From positions 1 through 8,393 of the forward strand of contig JAHIPW010000134.1 in the NCBI GenBank assembly GCA_018903055.1: a stretch of 8,393 nucleotides of DNA. Reading direction: 5' to 3'. Source of the stretch: DRGV01 sp018903055 [NCBI: bacterium]. GTDB taxonomy: Bacteria; UBP18; UBA7526. Below, in pieces: positions 1 to 6,084 of the stretch. How positions within the stretch are numbered: position 1 is the first letter of the stretch; every line of letters starts with the position of its first letter. The notes beneath the pieces were generated by a model. It did not search any database and was not told where the DNA came from. It worked only from the letters and a program-made list of their open reading frames with translations. A program made the position numbers and the translations under genes.

Positions 1-551
1 GCTAATCCACCATATACCTGAGAGGTAATAGTGGCGCATAAGTCATAGGGTTTACCGATATTCTTTAGTTTTTTATTCAAAGCGAAACTTCTGGCAGCCA
101 CGGCCTGGGCTTTAACCGCTTCTCTGGGCCAGGCAGGAGAGATCTCATGCTTCATCACTCCATAGAGATACTTCTCTAAATCCACCTCATTGATAACCAA
201 TAAGGCATCGTCCCTCTTTCTAACTTCTATCTCCCCTCGATAGGCCTGGTTATTTACCTTAATAAAAGAATCCCTCAAAGGCTTAATCTCTAAGATATCC
301 CCATACTCCTCTGGCCCCTCCATCTTTAGACCAAAGAGTCCGGATCGAATCATATAGATAGAATTCTCGTCTCCAGTAGCTACGGCCTCCAACTTTCCAG
401 GAGCAAAGATTTTAAATCTTCCCGTAGCAGATATCTTCACAGATGAAGCATCAATCAAAATGGCTACCCGAATCTTGGGACCGGAACTATCTTGGAAGCC
501 AACCAGAATAACACATACCGCAATTAAGATTAATAATATAATTTTTTTCAT
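1..551 (-). CDS. SpoIID/LytB-domain protein, N-terminal part (runs off left edge)
   Basis: Open frame of 183 codons from an ATG at 551 to the window edge; the C-terminus is missing. Residues 1-20 are MKK followed by a hydrophobic run (IILLILIAVCVILVG), a signal peptide or N-terminal anchor, so the rest should be outside the cytoplasm. A beta-rich stretch (26-120) precedes the SpoIID signature: LEKYLYGVMKHEISPAWP at 125-142, then EAVKAQAVAARSFAL at 144-158, and a VYGG motif at 179-182. SpoIID enzymes are lytic transglycosylases that cut denuded glycan strands; Glu136 in KHEI aligns with the family's catalytic glutamate. The start overlaps the ruvC stop as ATGA (548-551), with only a weak AGAG upstream, so translation is probably coupled to ruvC. 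SpoIID-domain proteins occur in many non-sporulating bacteria, so this does not show sporulation. The family call is firm; the physiological role is unknown. Confidence 0.9.
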   Translation of the reverse strand, partial: MKKIILLILIAVCVILVGFQDSSGPKIRVAILIDASSVKISATGRFKIFAPGKLEAVATGDENSIYMIRSGLFGLKMEGPEEYGDILEIKPLRDSFIKVNNQAYRGEIEVRKRDDALLVINEVDLEKYLYGVMKHEISPAWPREAVKAQAVAARSFALNKKLKNIGKPYDLCATITSQVYGGL

Positions 552-1036
552 CTCTTTACTTTCTTACTTTTAGAGAGGAGGATATGGCACAAAGCAACCG
601 CAAGGGCATCTGAGGCGTCTACTGGTCGAGGAATCTTTTTTAGTCTTAATAATCTTTTAATCTTTTTCTGAACCTTACTCTTCTCTGCCCTTCCTTTTCC
701 GGTAATGGTCATCTTTATCTGCAGAGGAGGATATCTGACCACTTCTAAATCAGCATCGGCTGCGGCAAGGAATAGCATCCCCTGCGCCTGACCAACAGAG
801 ATAGCCGTCATTGCATTGCGGGCAAAGAAGAGCTGCTCCATAGCAACGACATCCGGGGAATATTCTCGAATAATCTTTCCTAATTCCTGATAGATAATTT
901 TTAGTCGCTGGGGAAAGGGGGTCTTGGGAGTGGTCTTGATGCAGCCATAGCCCAGGGCCTTATGTTTCCCCTTCTTGGTCTCGATTATTCCATAGCCGGT
1001 AGCTGCCGTCCCCGGATCAATCCCTAAAATAATCAT
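548..1036 (-). CDS. ruvC: Holliday junction resolvase RuvC
   Basis: A 162-aa protein, close to the usual RuvC length. RuvC is the dimeric endonuclease that cuts Holliday junctions after RuvAB branch migration. It opens with MIILGIDPGTAATGYG and carries the four acidic metal ligands of the RNase H fold: Asp7, Glu67 (in VVAMEQLF), Asp140 and Asp143 (in RPVDASDALAVALCH). The family segment ITGKGRAEKSKVQ lies at 111-123. I chose the ATG at 1036 because the homology begins there and GAGGAAAG sits just upstream. A longer frame to 1150 would add 38 residues translated from repeat DNA. The last residues (SKSKKVKR) are encoded by a 16-bp sequence also present, inverted, upstream of the gene (see findings). 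The stop overlaps the start of the SpoIID-like gene by 4 bp. In other bacteria ruvA and ruvB often lie nearby, so they may be found beyond the left edge. Confidence 0.97.
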   Translation of the reverse strand: MIILGIDPGTAATGYGIIETKKGKHKALGYGCIKTTPKTPFPQRLKIIYQELGKIIREYSPDVVAMEQLFFARNAMTAISVGQAQGMLFLAAADADLEVVRYPPLQIKMTITGKGRAEKSKVQKKIKRLLRLKKIPRPVDASDALAVALCHILLSKSKKVKR

Positions 1037-1058
1037 ATCTTTCCTCACTTCGTTCGGA

Positions 1059-1225
1059 AGTATAAAAGTAGAAAAGTAAGAAAGTAAGAAAGTAAAAAGT
1101 AAATAAGTTGACAAGTTGATACGTTTATGCGGAATGCGTTGATGCGTCAATACGAAAATACGTTAATGAGTTAACGGGTAAATAAGTTATTAATCAGATA
1201 TCTGACATCTGATATCTGACATCTC
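1059..1225. repeat. Degenerate 8-bp then 7-bp periodic repeat upstream of ruvC
   Basis: Read on the plus strand from 1059, the spacer divides into 17 consecutive octamers to 1194. They drift gradually from agtaagaa-type words to gttgatac, ttgatgcg, aaaatacg, ttaatgag and taaataag. At 1198-1225 the period becomes 7: atatctg, acatctg, atatctg, acatctc. No ORF or known RNA is evident here. It occupies most of the leader directly upstream of ruvC, so if ruvC is transcribed from upstream, this sequence is in its mRNA. It is not a CRISPR array, because the units are too short and there are no spacers. Confidence 0.75.
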
Positions 1226-1248
1226 ACTTTCTGGTCTTTTTCACTTTC

Positions 1249-1386
1249 CATTTTGCATTGTTAATTTTGCCCCTCGATTTCTCTTCCCTTGATCCCGAAA
1301 AGGGATCTGCGGGATCCCTTGAGGGGCGGGATACTTCGCTTGATACTTCGAGGTATCCTGAGCGAAGCGAAGGGCATTTTGCATTG
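1249..1386. repeat. Composite palindromic (REP/BIME-like) element between 12-bp direct repeats
   Basis: Two palindromes lie side by side. The first (1269-1327) has outer arms gcccctc/gaggggc and internal stems gatccc(1291-1296)/gggatc(1302-1307). An alternative, mutually exclusive stem is aagggatc(1300-1307)/gatccctt(1313-1320). The second (1329-1367) has cttcgct(1334-1340)/agcgaag(1361-1367) around gatac(1342-1346)/gtatc(1353-1357). The 12-mer cattttgcattg flanks both, at 1249-1260 and 1375-1386. This could be a mobile palindromic repeat with a target duplication, or structured RNA in the yebC-ruvC spacer. With the periodic repeat, it accounts for most of the 355-bp gene-free stretch 1037-1391. 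I see no clean intrinsic terminator with a T-tract in that stretch. Confidence 0.65.
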
Positions 1387-1391
1387 ATTCT

Positions 1392-2144
1392 TTATTCCTT
1401 CTCCATCTCTTCTATTACTTCATCAGGGATGTCAAAGTTAGCATAGACGTGCTGGACATCGTCATGCTCCTCTAAGGTATCGATTAAACGTAGAAGCTGC
1501 TTCCCCAGCTGGACATCCAGTTTCCTTACCTCCTTGGGGATCATGGTTACTTCTGCTAAATTATATTCGATCCCCTTCTCCTTAATGGTTTTCTTCACCT
1601 TTTCGAAATCGCTTAGAGAGGTAATGATTTCGAAGGTGTTTCCTTCCTTTTTCAAGTCCTCTGCTCCGGCCTCTAAGACTACCTCCATTAGCTCGTCTTC
1701 CTTACACTTATCACCATCTACAGTAATGAGCCCCCTCTTCTCAAATACCCAGGCTACACTCCCTGCTCCTCCTAAATGCCCCCCATTTCTCTCAAAGAGA
1801 TGCCTCACTTCAGAGGTAGTTCTATTCTTATTATCCGTTAGGATGTTTAACAGAACGGCCACCCCCCCTGGTCCATACCCCTCATAGATGATCTCTTCAT
1901 AGCTTACCCCAGGTAGTTCACCCGTTCCCTTCTGGATGGCCCTCTTGATATTATCTGAGGGCATGTTGGCCTCCTTCGCCCTATCCATGGCCTGCCTCAA
2001 ACGGGCATTGGCAGTTAGGTCTCCTCCTCCACTGCGCGCCGCAACTGTGATTTCCCTAATCAGTTTTGAAAATATCTTTCCCTTCTTGGCATCGACGATG
2101 GCCTTCTTATGCTTTATCCCTGCCCACTTGGAATGTCCCGACAT
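1392..2144 (-). CDS. yebC: YebC/PmpR (TACO1) family protein
   Basis: A 250-aa protein matching the family from end to end. The N-terminal signature is MSGHSKWAGIKHKKAIVDAKKGKIFSKLIREI, then NARLRQAMDRAKEANMPSDNIKRAIQKGTGE. The core follows with IIYEGYGPGGVAVLLNILTDNKNRT (about 84-108) and FERNGGHLGGAGSVAWVFEKRGLI (about 117-140). The acidic C-terminus includes the EHDDVQHVYANFDIP motif. Family members were first described as DNA-binding regulators. More recent work ties YebC and mitochondrial TACO1 to the ribosome and to relief of stalling at proline-rich stretches, which suits this translation-rich neighbourhood. A near-perfect Shine-Dalgarno, AAGGAGGT, precedes the ATG at 2144. That site lies inside the end of a small upstream ORF (2148-2222), so translation may be coupled. 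It is separated from ruvC by 355 bp of repeats, so co-transcription with ruvC is uncertain. Confidence 0.97.
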   Translation of the reverse strand: MSGHSKWAGIKHKKAIVDAKKGKIFSKLIREITVAARSGGGDLTANARLRQAMDRAKEANMPSDNIKRAIQKGTGELPGVSYEEIIYEGYGPGGVAVLLNILTDNKNRTTSEVRHLFERNGGHLGGAGSVAWVFEKRGLITVDGDKCKEDELMEVVLEAGAEDLKKEGNTFEIITSLSDFEKVKKTIKEKGIEYNLAEVTMIPKEVRKLDVQLGKQLLRLIDTLEEHDDVQHVYANFDIPDEVIEEMEKE

Positions 2145-2147
2145 AGG

Positions 2148-2222
2148 CTACCTCCTTCTTTTCCTTCTCATTGTGCGCAAAATTTCAAAAACCTCTTTTA
2201 AACAACCTATCAATTTACTCAT
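2148..2222 (-). CDS. Possible 24-aa peptide immediately upstream of yebC
   Basis: An ATG at 2222 opens a 24-codon frame, MSKLIGCLKEVFEILRTMRRKRRR, ending 3 bp before the yebC start. It begins 2 nt after the stop of the preceding small ORF and has GGGGGT upstream. The peptide would be a short amphipathic segment with an arginine-rich tail. The tail is partly an unavoidable reading of the yebC Shine-Dalgarno (AGAAGGAGG), so its basic character is weak evidence of function. I know no homologue. The tight spacing is the only real support; it may be a leader that delivers ribosomes to yebC, or chance. Confidence 0.25.
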   Translation of the reverse strand: MSKLIGCLKEVFEILRTMRRKRRR

Positions 2223-2224
2223 TT

Positions 2225-2299
2225 CTACCCCCGATGACTTGCTTTTTTAGAACGCCACCTATACTTCCCAATCTTTTTCTTCCTTTTGCTTTTGCCCAT
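2225..2299 (-). CDS. Small basic protein resembling bS22/mS38 (AURKAIP1/COX24 domain)
   Basis: A 24-codon ORF, MGKSKRKKKIGKYRWRSKKASHRG, from the ATG at 2299. Its core KRKKKIGKYRWRSKKASHR aligns without gaps to the pattern I recall for the AURKAIP1/COX24 family, KRRxKMxKHKYxKRRKxxR: basic residues, one hydrophobic, then an aromatic flanked by Arg/Lys. In Actinobacteria such a 30-odd-residue protein is ribosomal bS22, and the mitochondrial relative is mS38. This one is shorter than those, and GGTGGT upstream is only a moderate Shine-Dalgarno. It follows a plausible promoter (2346-2374) and precedes yebC, a ribosome-linked factor. A role as a small-subunit protein is inferred from composition and motif only; any lysine-rich micro-ORF could look partly similar. 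Confidence 0.45.
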   Translation of the reverse strand: MGKSKRKKKIGKYRWRSKKASHRG

Positions 2300-2345
2300 T
2301 TTAGACCACCATCACAACATCCATTCCATTATTATATGAATACAT

Positions 2346-2374
2346 AGTATATCACATCTACAGTAAAATTGCAA
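2346..2374 (-). promoter_or_regulatory. Putative sigma-70 promoter for the small ORFs and yebC
   Basis: On the minus strand, TTGCAA (2369-2374), a 17-bp gap, and TATACT (2346-2351) preceded by TG one base away, an extended -10. Transcription would begin near 2339, about 40 nt before the first small ORF. The -35 overlaps the T-tract of the EF-G-like gene's terminator. A perfect TATAAT lies further downstream (2331-2336) but lacks a fitting -35. Confidence 0.5.
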
Positions 2375-2400
2375 AAGAAAAGCCCCCAGATGGGGGCTTT
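2373..2400 (-). terminator. Intrinsic terminator of the EF-G-like gene
   Basis: On the minus strand, a perfect 9-bp stem AAAGCCCCC (2400-2392) / GGGGGCTTT (2387-2379) with loop ATCT, followed by TTTTCTTTT. It begins 16 bp after the EF-G-like stop codon, so it should end that transcript cleanly. Confidence 0.93.
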
Positions 2401-2416
2401 GCCAATTCTTTGGATC

Positions 2417-4483
2417 TTATTCCTCTTTCTTTTTCGCTTGGGTGATTATCTCCTGAGCAATCCTTGAGGGAACCTCCTCATAATGAGAGAACTTCATGCT
2501 ATATGCCCCCTGGCCATGGGTTATGGATTTCAGACTGGTGGCATACTTATACATCTCAGATAGGGGGACCTGAGCCTTGATTATCTGATTTCTTCCTTTG
2601 GCTTCGACCCCTATGATACGACCACGTCGGCTATTCAGGTCTCCATTGAGATCTCCCATATACTCCTCAGGCGCCATCACCTCTACACTCATCATTGGTT
2701 CCAGAAGGACCGGCTTTGCTTCCTGAACTGCTTTCTTGAAGGCCATGGAGCCCGCAATCTTAAAGGCGATATCAGAGGAGTCTACCTCATGGAAAGAGCC
2801 ATCATACAACGTGACCTTGACATCCACCACTGGATAGCCAGCCAATACTCCACTTACTATGGCTTCCTTTACCCCTTTCTCCACCGAAGGGATATACTTT
2901 GCCGGGAGGGCGCCACCGAATATATCATTGACAAACTCGAAGCCTTTCCCTAATTCTAAGGGCTCGATCTCTATCCGGCAGTCACCATACTGCCCCCTTC
3001 CTCCGGTCTGCTTCTTATACTTCCCCTGGGCCTTTGCTTTTCCCCGAATCGTCTCCCGATAGGCAATCCTGGGCTTACCAAGCACCACCTCCACTCCAAA
3101 CTTCTTCTTTAATCTCTCAATGAGAATTTCTAAATGTAACTCTCCCATTCCGGAGATTATGGCCTCTCCAAATTCATGCTCCATATGCCAATTTAGAGTG
3201 GGATCCTCACTCACCAGATCTCCTAAGGCAGTGGAGAGTTTCTCCTGGTCCTTCTTAGAGGAGGGCTTCAGGGCCAGAGAGATGATGGACTCTGGGAACT
3301 TAGGCGGTTTTAATATTATGGGGCGAGATGGACTGCACAGGGTATCACCCGTATTGGTATGCTTTAACTTCAGGGCAGCGGCCATATCTCCGGCCCCTAC
3401 CTCTGATATCTTCTTCTGTTCTCTGCCCTGGACAATGACTAATTGGCTCATCCTCTCCCTATTCTGGGAAATGGTATTATAAACCTCTTCTCCGTTTGAG
3501 ACCTTACCAGAGTAGACCCGGAAGAAGTTCATCTGGCCCACATGGGGCTCCACCTTTGTCTTAAAGACCAGGCAAGAAAAGGCCTCGGACTCGTCCGGGA
3601 TTCTTTTCTCCTCCTCTTCATTTTTAGGGTTTATTCCTCCTATCTCTCCCCTATTAACTGGTGAAGGAAGAGAATCTCCAACGGTGTCCAGGAGGAGTTC
3701 GATCCCCACATCTTTTAAAGCCGATCCACAGAGTAGGGGTATGACAGACCTGGCGGATATGGCCTTCTTTAGTCCCTCCCTGATTTCTTCTTCACTTAAA
3801 CTTCCACTTTCTAAATATCTTTCCAATAAAGCATCATCACTCTCGGCAACAGATTCTATCAGCTTTTCTCTTAAGTTGCCTGCTTCTTCCTTTAGCTCAT
3901 CCGGAATATCGCCCTCTTCCACCTTCCCCTGAGAATAAGTATAGGCCTTATTTTTCAACAGGTCCACTATACCCTTGAAAGAAGACCCCTCTCCAATAGG
4001 TATCTGGATGGGGGTTACCTTAGGGCTCAATCTCTCTCGGCTTAAGTTAAGTGAATTTCGGAAGTTTGCATTCTCCTTGTCCATTTTGTTGATAAAGATT
4101 ATAGAAGGAAGGCTATACTGCTGGGCCTGGTCCCAGACCTTCTCCGTTCCCACCTCTACCCCAGAGGATGCGGATAGAATTAAGACCGTAGAATCCACGA
4201 CACGAAGAGCACCGACTACCTCTCCAAAGAAATCGGCATATCCCGGGGTATCGATAAGATTGATCTTATAATCTCTCCAGGGGCAGGAAAGAAGACTGGC
4301 CCCTATGGAAATCTTACGCTCTCTCTCATCCTGGTCACTATCACATATGGTAGCACCATCCTCCACTCTTCCTATCCTGGTAGTTATCTTACAATGATAG
4401 GCGATGGCTTCTGCTAAAGAGGTCTTCCCACAACCCCCATGGCCCATAAGAGCGGTATTTCTTATCTTATCAACCCCTGCCAT
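2417..4483 (-). CDS. Elongation factor G-like GTPase (EF-G2/FusA2 type)
   Basis: A 688-aa protein with all five EF-G domains. In the GTPase domain: P-loop GHGGCGKT at 14-21, switch I around ERERKISIG (53-61), DTPGY at 78-82, NKMD at 132-135 and CGSAL at 252-256. Domain II lies near 300-390 (VEPHVGQMNFFRVYSG). Domain III follows (GMGELHLEIL 445-454). Domain IV starts near AQGKYKKQTGGRGQYGD (485-501), and domain V runs to the end. Canonical EF-G has AHIDAGKT and DTPGH. Here the P-loop differs and the catalytic His is Tyr82, as I recall for Thermus EF-G-2, so I place it in that divergent subfamily rather than as the housekeeping fusA. EF-G catalyses tRNA-mRNA translocation; Thermus EF-G-2 is reported to have ribosome-dependent GTPase activity, but its physiological role is unclear. 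I chose the ATG at 4483 because GGAGGT lies 5 nt before it; an ATG at 4516 lacks a comparable site. A single-gene transcript is likely (promoter 4535-4563, terminator 2373-2400). Confidence 0.93.
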   Translation of the reverse strand: MAGVDKIRNTALMGHGGCGKTSLAEAIAYHCKITTRIGRVEDGATICDSDQDERERKISIGASLLSCPWRDYKINLIDTPGYADFFGEVVGALRVVDSTVLILSASSGVEVGTEKVWDQAQQYSLPSIIFINKMDKENANFRNSLNLSRERLSPKVTPIQIPIGEGSSFKGIVDLLKNKAYTYSQGKVEEGDIPDELKEEAGNLREKLIESVAESDDALLERYLESGSLSEEEIREGLKKAISARSVIPLLCGSALKDVGIELLLDTVGDSLPSPVNRGEIGGINPKNEEEEKRIPDESEAFSCLVFKTKVEPHVGQMNFFRVYSGKVSNGEEVYNTISQNRERMSQLVIVQGREQKKISEVGAGDMAAALKLKHTNTGDTLCSPSRPIILKPPKFPESIISLALKPSSKKDQEKLSTALGDLVSEDPTLNWHMEHEFGEAIISGMGELHLEILIERLKKKFGVEVVLGKPRIAYRETIRGKAKAQGKYKKQTGGRGQYGDCRIEIEPLELGKGFEFVNDIFGGALPAKYIPSVEKGVKEAIVSGVLAGYPVVDVKVTLYDGSFHEVDSSDIAFKIAGSMAFKKAVQEAKPVLLEPMMSVEVMAPEEYMGDLNGDLNSRRGRIIGVEAKGRNQIIKAQVPLSEMYKYATSLKSITHGQGAYSMKFSHYEEVPSRIAQEIITQAKKKEE

Positions 4484-4534
4484 ATCTACCTCCAAACATT
4501 GTCTAGTAAAATCCAAAATAATTTTAACATTTTA

Positions 4535-4563
4535 AGGATATCATGTCTCTTGTGAAATGTCAA
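4535..4563 (-). promoter_or_regulatory. Sigma-70 promoter of the EF-G-like gene
   Basis: On the minus strand, a perfect -35 TTGACA (4558-4563), 17-bp spacer, and -10 TATCCT (4535-4540), giving a leader of about 45 nt before the ATG at 4483. The last two bases of the -35 touch the end of the palindromic element 4563-4681, so the element may have supplied part of the promoter. Confidence 0.8.
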
Positions 4564-4681
4564 CCCCACACCTTTTATTCATTCAGAGTATTAAGGTAAA
4601 AACGAACCCCGCCCCTTCCTTGTCTACGGTCGGGATTTGGGGAAAAGAAGGAGCGGGGTGAATATTAAAAAGGTGCGGGGT
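4563..4681. repeat. Nested inverted-repeat element between 5S rRNA and the EF-G-like gene
   Basis: A motif of type ACCCCRCnCCTTnT occurs four times, two per strand. The outer arms are accccacacctttt (4563-4576) and aaaaggtgcggggt (4668-4681), complementary in 13 of 14 positions. The inner arms are accccgccccttcctt (4606-4621) and aagaaggagcggggt (4645-4659). The nested, about 119-bp layout resembles a REP/BIME or small MITE without a coding capacity. An apparent minus-strand ORF over 4583-4834 runs into 5S rRNA and is not a gene. Confidence 0.7.
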
Positions 4682-4683
4682 CA

Positions 4684-4712
4684 AACAAAAAGCCTCCCTT
4701 TTCAGAGGAGGC
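4684..4712 (-). terminator. Intrinsic terminator of the rRNA operon
   Basis: On the minus strand just after 5S: stem GCCTCC (4712-4707) / GGAGGC (4697-4692), 9-nt loop, then TTTTTGTTTG. It starts about 11 bp beyond the 5S 3' end, as expected for the end of an rRNA operon. Confidence 0.92.
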
Positions 4713-4722
4713 AGTTTTAAAA

Positions 4723-4838
<116 letters not shown>

Positions 4839-4893
4839 AAATATATTTAAATTTTTGTTTATATTAAAGGATTACGCAACTTGTTTCATTGAA

Positions 4894-5036
4894 GTCAGAA
4901 AACAGTTGACGGAAATCGGAAAACTGTAGAGAAATCTGAAATCAGCCCGCCCCGCTTCGCGGAGCGAGGCCGGGGAAAACTGTTTTCCGATTTCCCTACC
5001 GATTTCTGTTTTCTATAACTGACTACCGATTACCGA
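4894..5036. repeat. Heptamer-periodic inverted repeat in the 23S-5S spacer
   Basis: The left half (4894-4945) reads in 7-bp words: gtcagaa, aacagtt, gacggaa, atcggaa, aactgta, gagaaat, ctgaaat. The right half repeats the style on the other strand, ending actgact, accgatt, accgaat. The halves share a perfect 14-bp inverted repeat, ggaaatcggaaaac (4911-4924) and gttttccgatttcc (4982-4995). Between them is a GC-rich palindrome (4946-4975) centred on cgcttcgcggagcg. It must be transcribed with the rRNA and could fold as one long hairpin. No coding potential is visible. Confidence 0.7.
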
Positions 5037-5050
5037 ATAGAAGAGCGCAA

Positions 5051-5065
5051 GTAATATGATCAAGC
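5051..5065 (-). other. 3' arm of the pre-23S processing stem
   Basis: The minus-strand sequence GCTTGATCATATTAC pairs over 15 bp, including two G-U pairs, with GTGATATGGTCAAGC at 8065-8079. It spans the mature 23S 3' end. A duplex joining both 23S ends is the usual RNase III substrate in bacterial rRNA maturation. Confidence 0.75.
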
Positions 5066-5172
5066 CAAACGACTGATTAGTACTCCATAGCTAAAACGAT
5101 TACTCGCCTTACACTTGGAGCCTATCAACCCCGTCATCTACGGGGAGTCTTAGGGATATCTTATCTTGGGAG

Positions 5173-5206
<34 letters not shown>

Positions 5207-5265
5207 TTTCCAGACATAGCTACCCAGCGATGCTTCTGGCGAAACAGCTGGTACACCAGAGGTCT

Positions 5266-5296
<31 letters not shown>

Positions 5297-5413
5297 CTTC
5301 CCTCAAATATCCTAACGCCCACGCCGGATAGGGACCGAACTGTCTTACGACGTTCTGAACCCAACTCACGTACCGCTTTAATTGGCGAACAGACAAACCC
5401 TTGGGAGCTTCTT

Positions 5414-5457
<44 letters not shown>

Positions 5458-5478
5458 TCGTCGATATGAACTCTTGGA

Positions 5479-5518
<40 letters not shown>

Positions 5519-5662
5519 AAGCGACGGCCTTTCCACACAGCACCGCCGGATCATTAAGCCCTGCTTTCGCATCTGCTCGACTGGTAAGTCTCGCAGTTAA
5601 GCTCCCTTCTGCCTTTACACTCCACACACGATTACCAACCGTGTTGAGGGAACCTTAGGACA

Positions 5663-5711
<49 letters not shown>

Positions 5712-5981
5712 ACAATGTCTTCCGTCCGGATATACGGATCGGAATTAGAATCCTAGTATAATAAGGGTGGTATTCCAAGGTTGACTCCCCTTTCGCTAGC
5801 GCAAAAGGTTCATAGTCTCCCACCTATCCTCTACAAATCATATCAAAATCCAATGCCAGGATACAGTAAAGGTTCCGGGGTCTTTCCGTCCTGACGTGGG
5901 TAAGAGGCATCTTCACCCCTGCTACAATTTCGCCGAATCCCTCGTTGAGACAGTGCCCAAGTCGTTACGCTATTCATGCAC

Positions 5982-6014
<33 letters not shown>

Positions 6015-6015
6015 A

Positions 6016-6046
<31 letters not shown>

Positions 6047-6068
6047 TGGGGCTTCAATTTAGAGCTTT

Positions 6069-6084
6069 GTTCGATAAATCGAAC
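6069..6084. repeat. Palindrome with core CGATAAATCG in 23S (helix 68 region)
   Basis: The perfect 16-bp palindrome-like hairpin gttcgataaatcgaac sits where E. coli has a shorter GCGCAAGCG hairpin, just before the conserved GAAGCCCC...AACGGCGGCCG segment in rRNA sense. It is one of three in this gene with the same 10-nt core. Confidence 0.7.

Noticed and set aside
1037-1150. 38-residue N-terminal extension of RuvC from an upstream ATG
   Set aside because: It is translated from octamer repeat DNA, and RuvC homology and a Shine-Dalgarno both point to the ATG at 1036.
1115-1151. Minus-strand promoter for ruvC, TTGACG and TAAACG with 17-bp spacing
   Set aside because: The -10 is poor and both boxes arise from the repeating octamers, so the match is weak evidence.
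1059-1225. CRISPR array
   Set aside because: Units are 7-8 bp, degenerate and contiguous, with no unique spacers and no cas genes.
1258-1446. Plus-strand ORF of 62 codons over the palindromes
   Set aside because: It is translated palindromic repeat (PERSEG-type peptide) and overlaps the end of yebC on the other strand.
1534-3932. Plus-strand ORFs opposite yebC and the EF-G-like gene
   Set aside because: They are antisense shadows of well-supported conserved genes and have no recognisable motifs.
4484-4516. Upstream ATG giving 11 extra residues on the EF-G-like protein
   Set aside because: GGAGGT sits 5 nt before the ATG at 4483, and the extra residues lie outside family homology.
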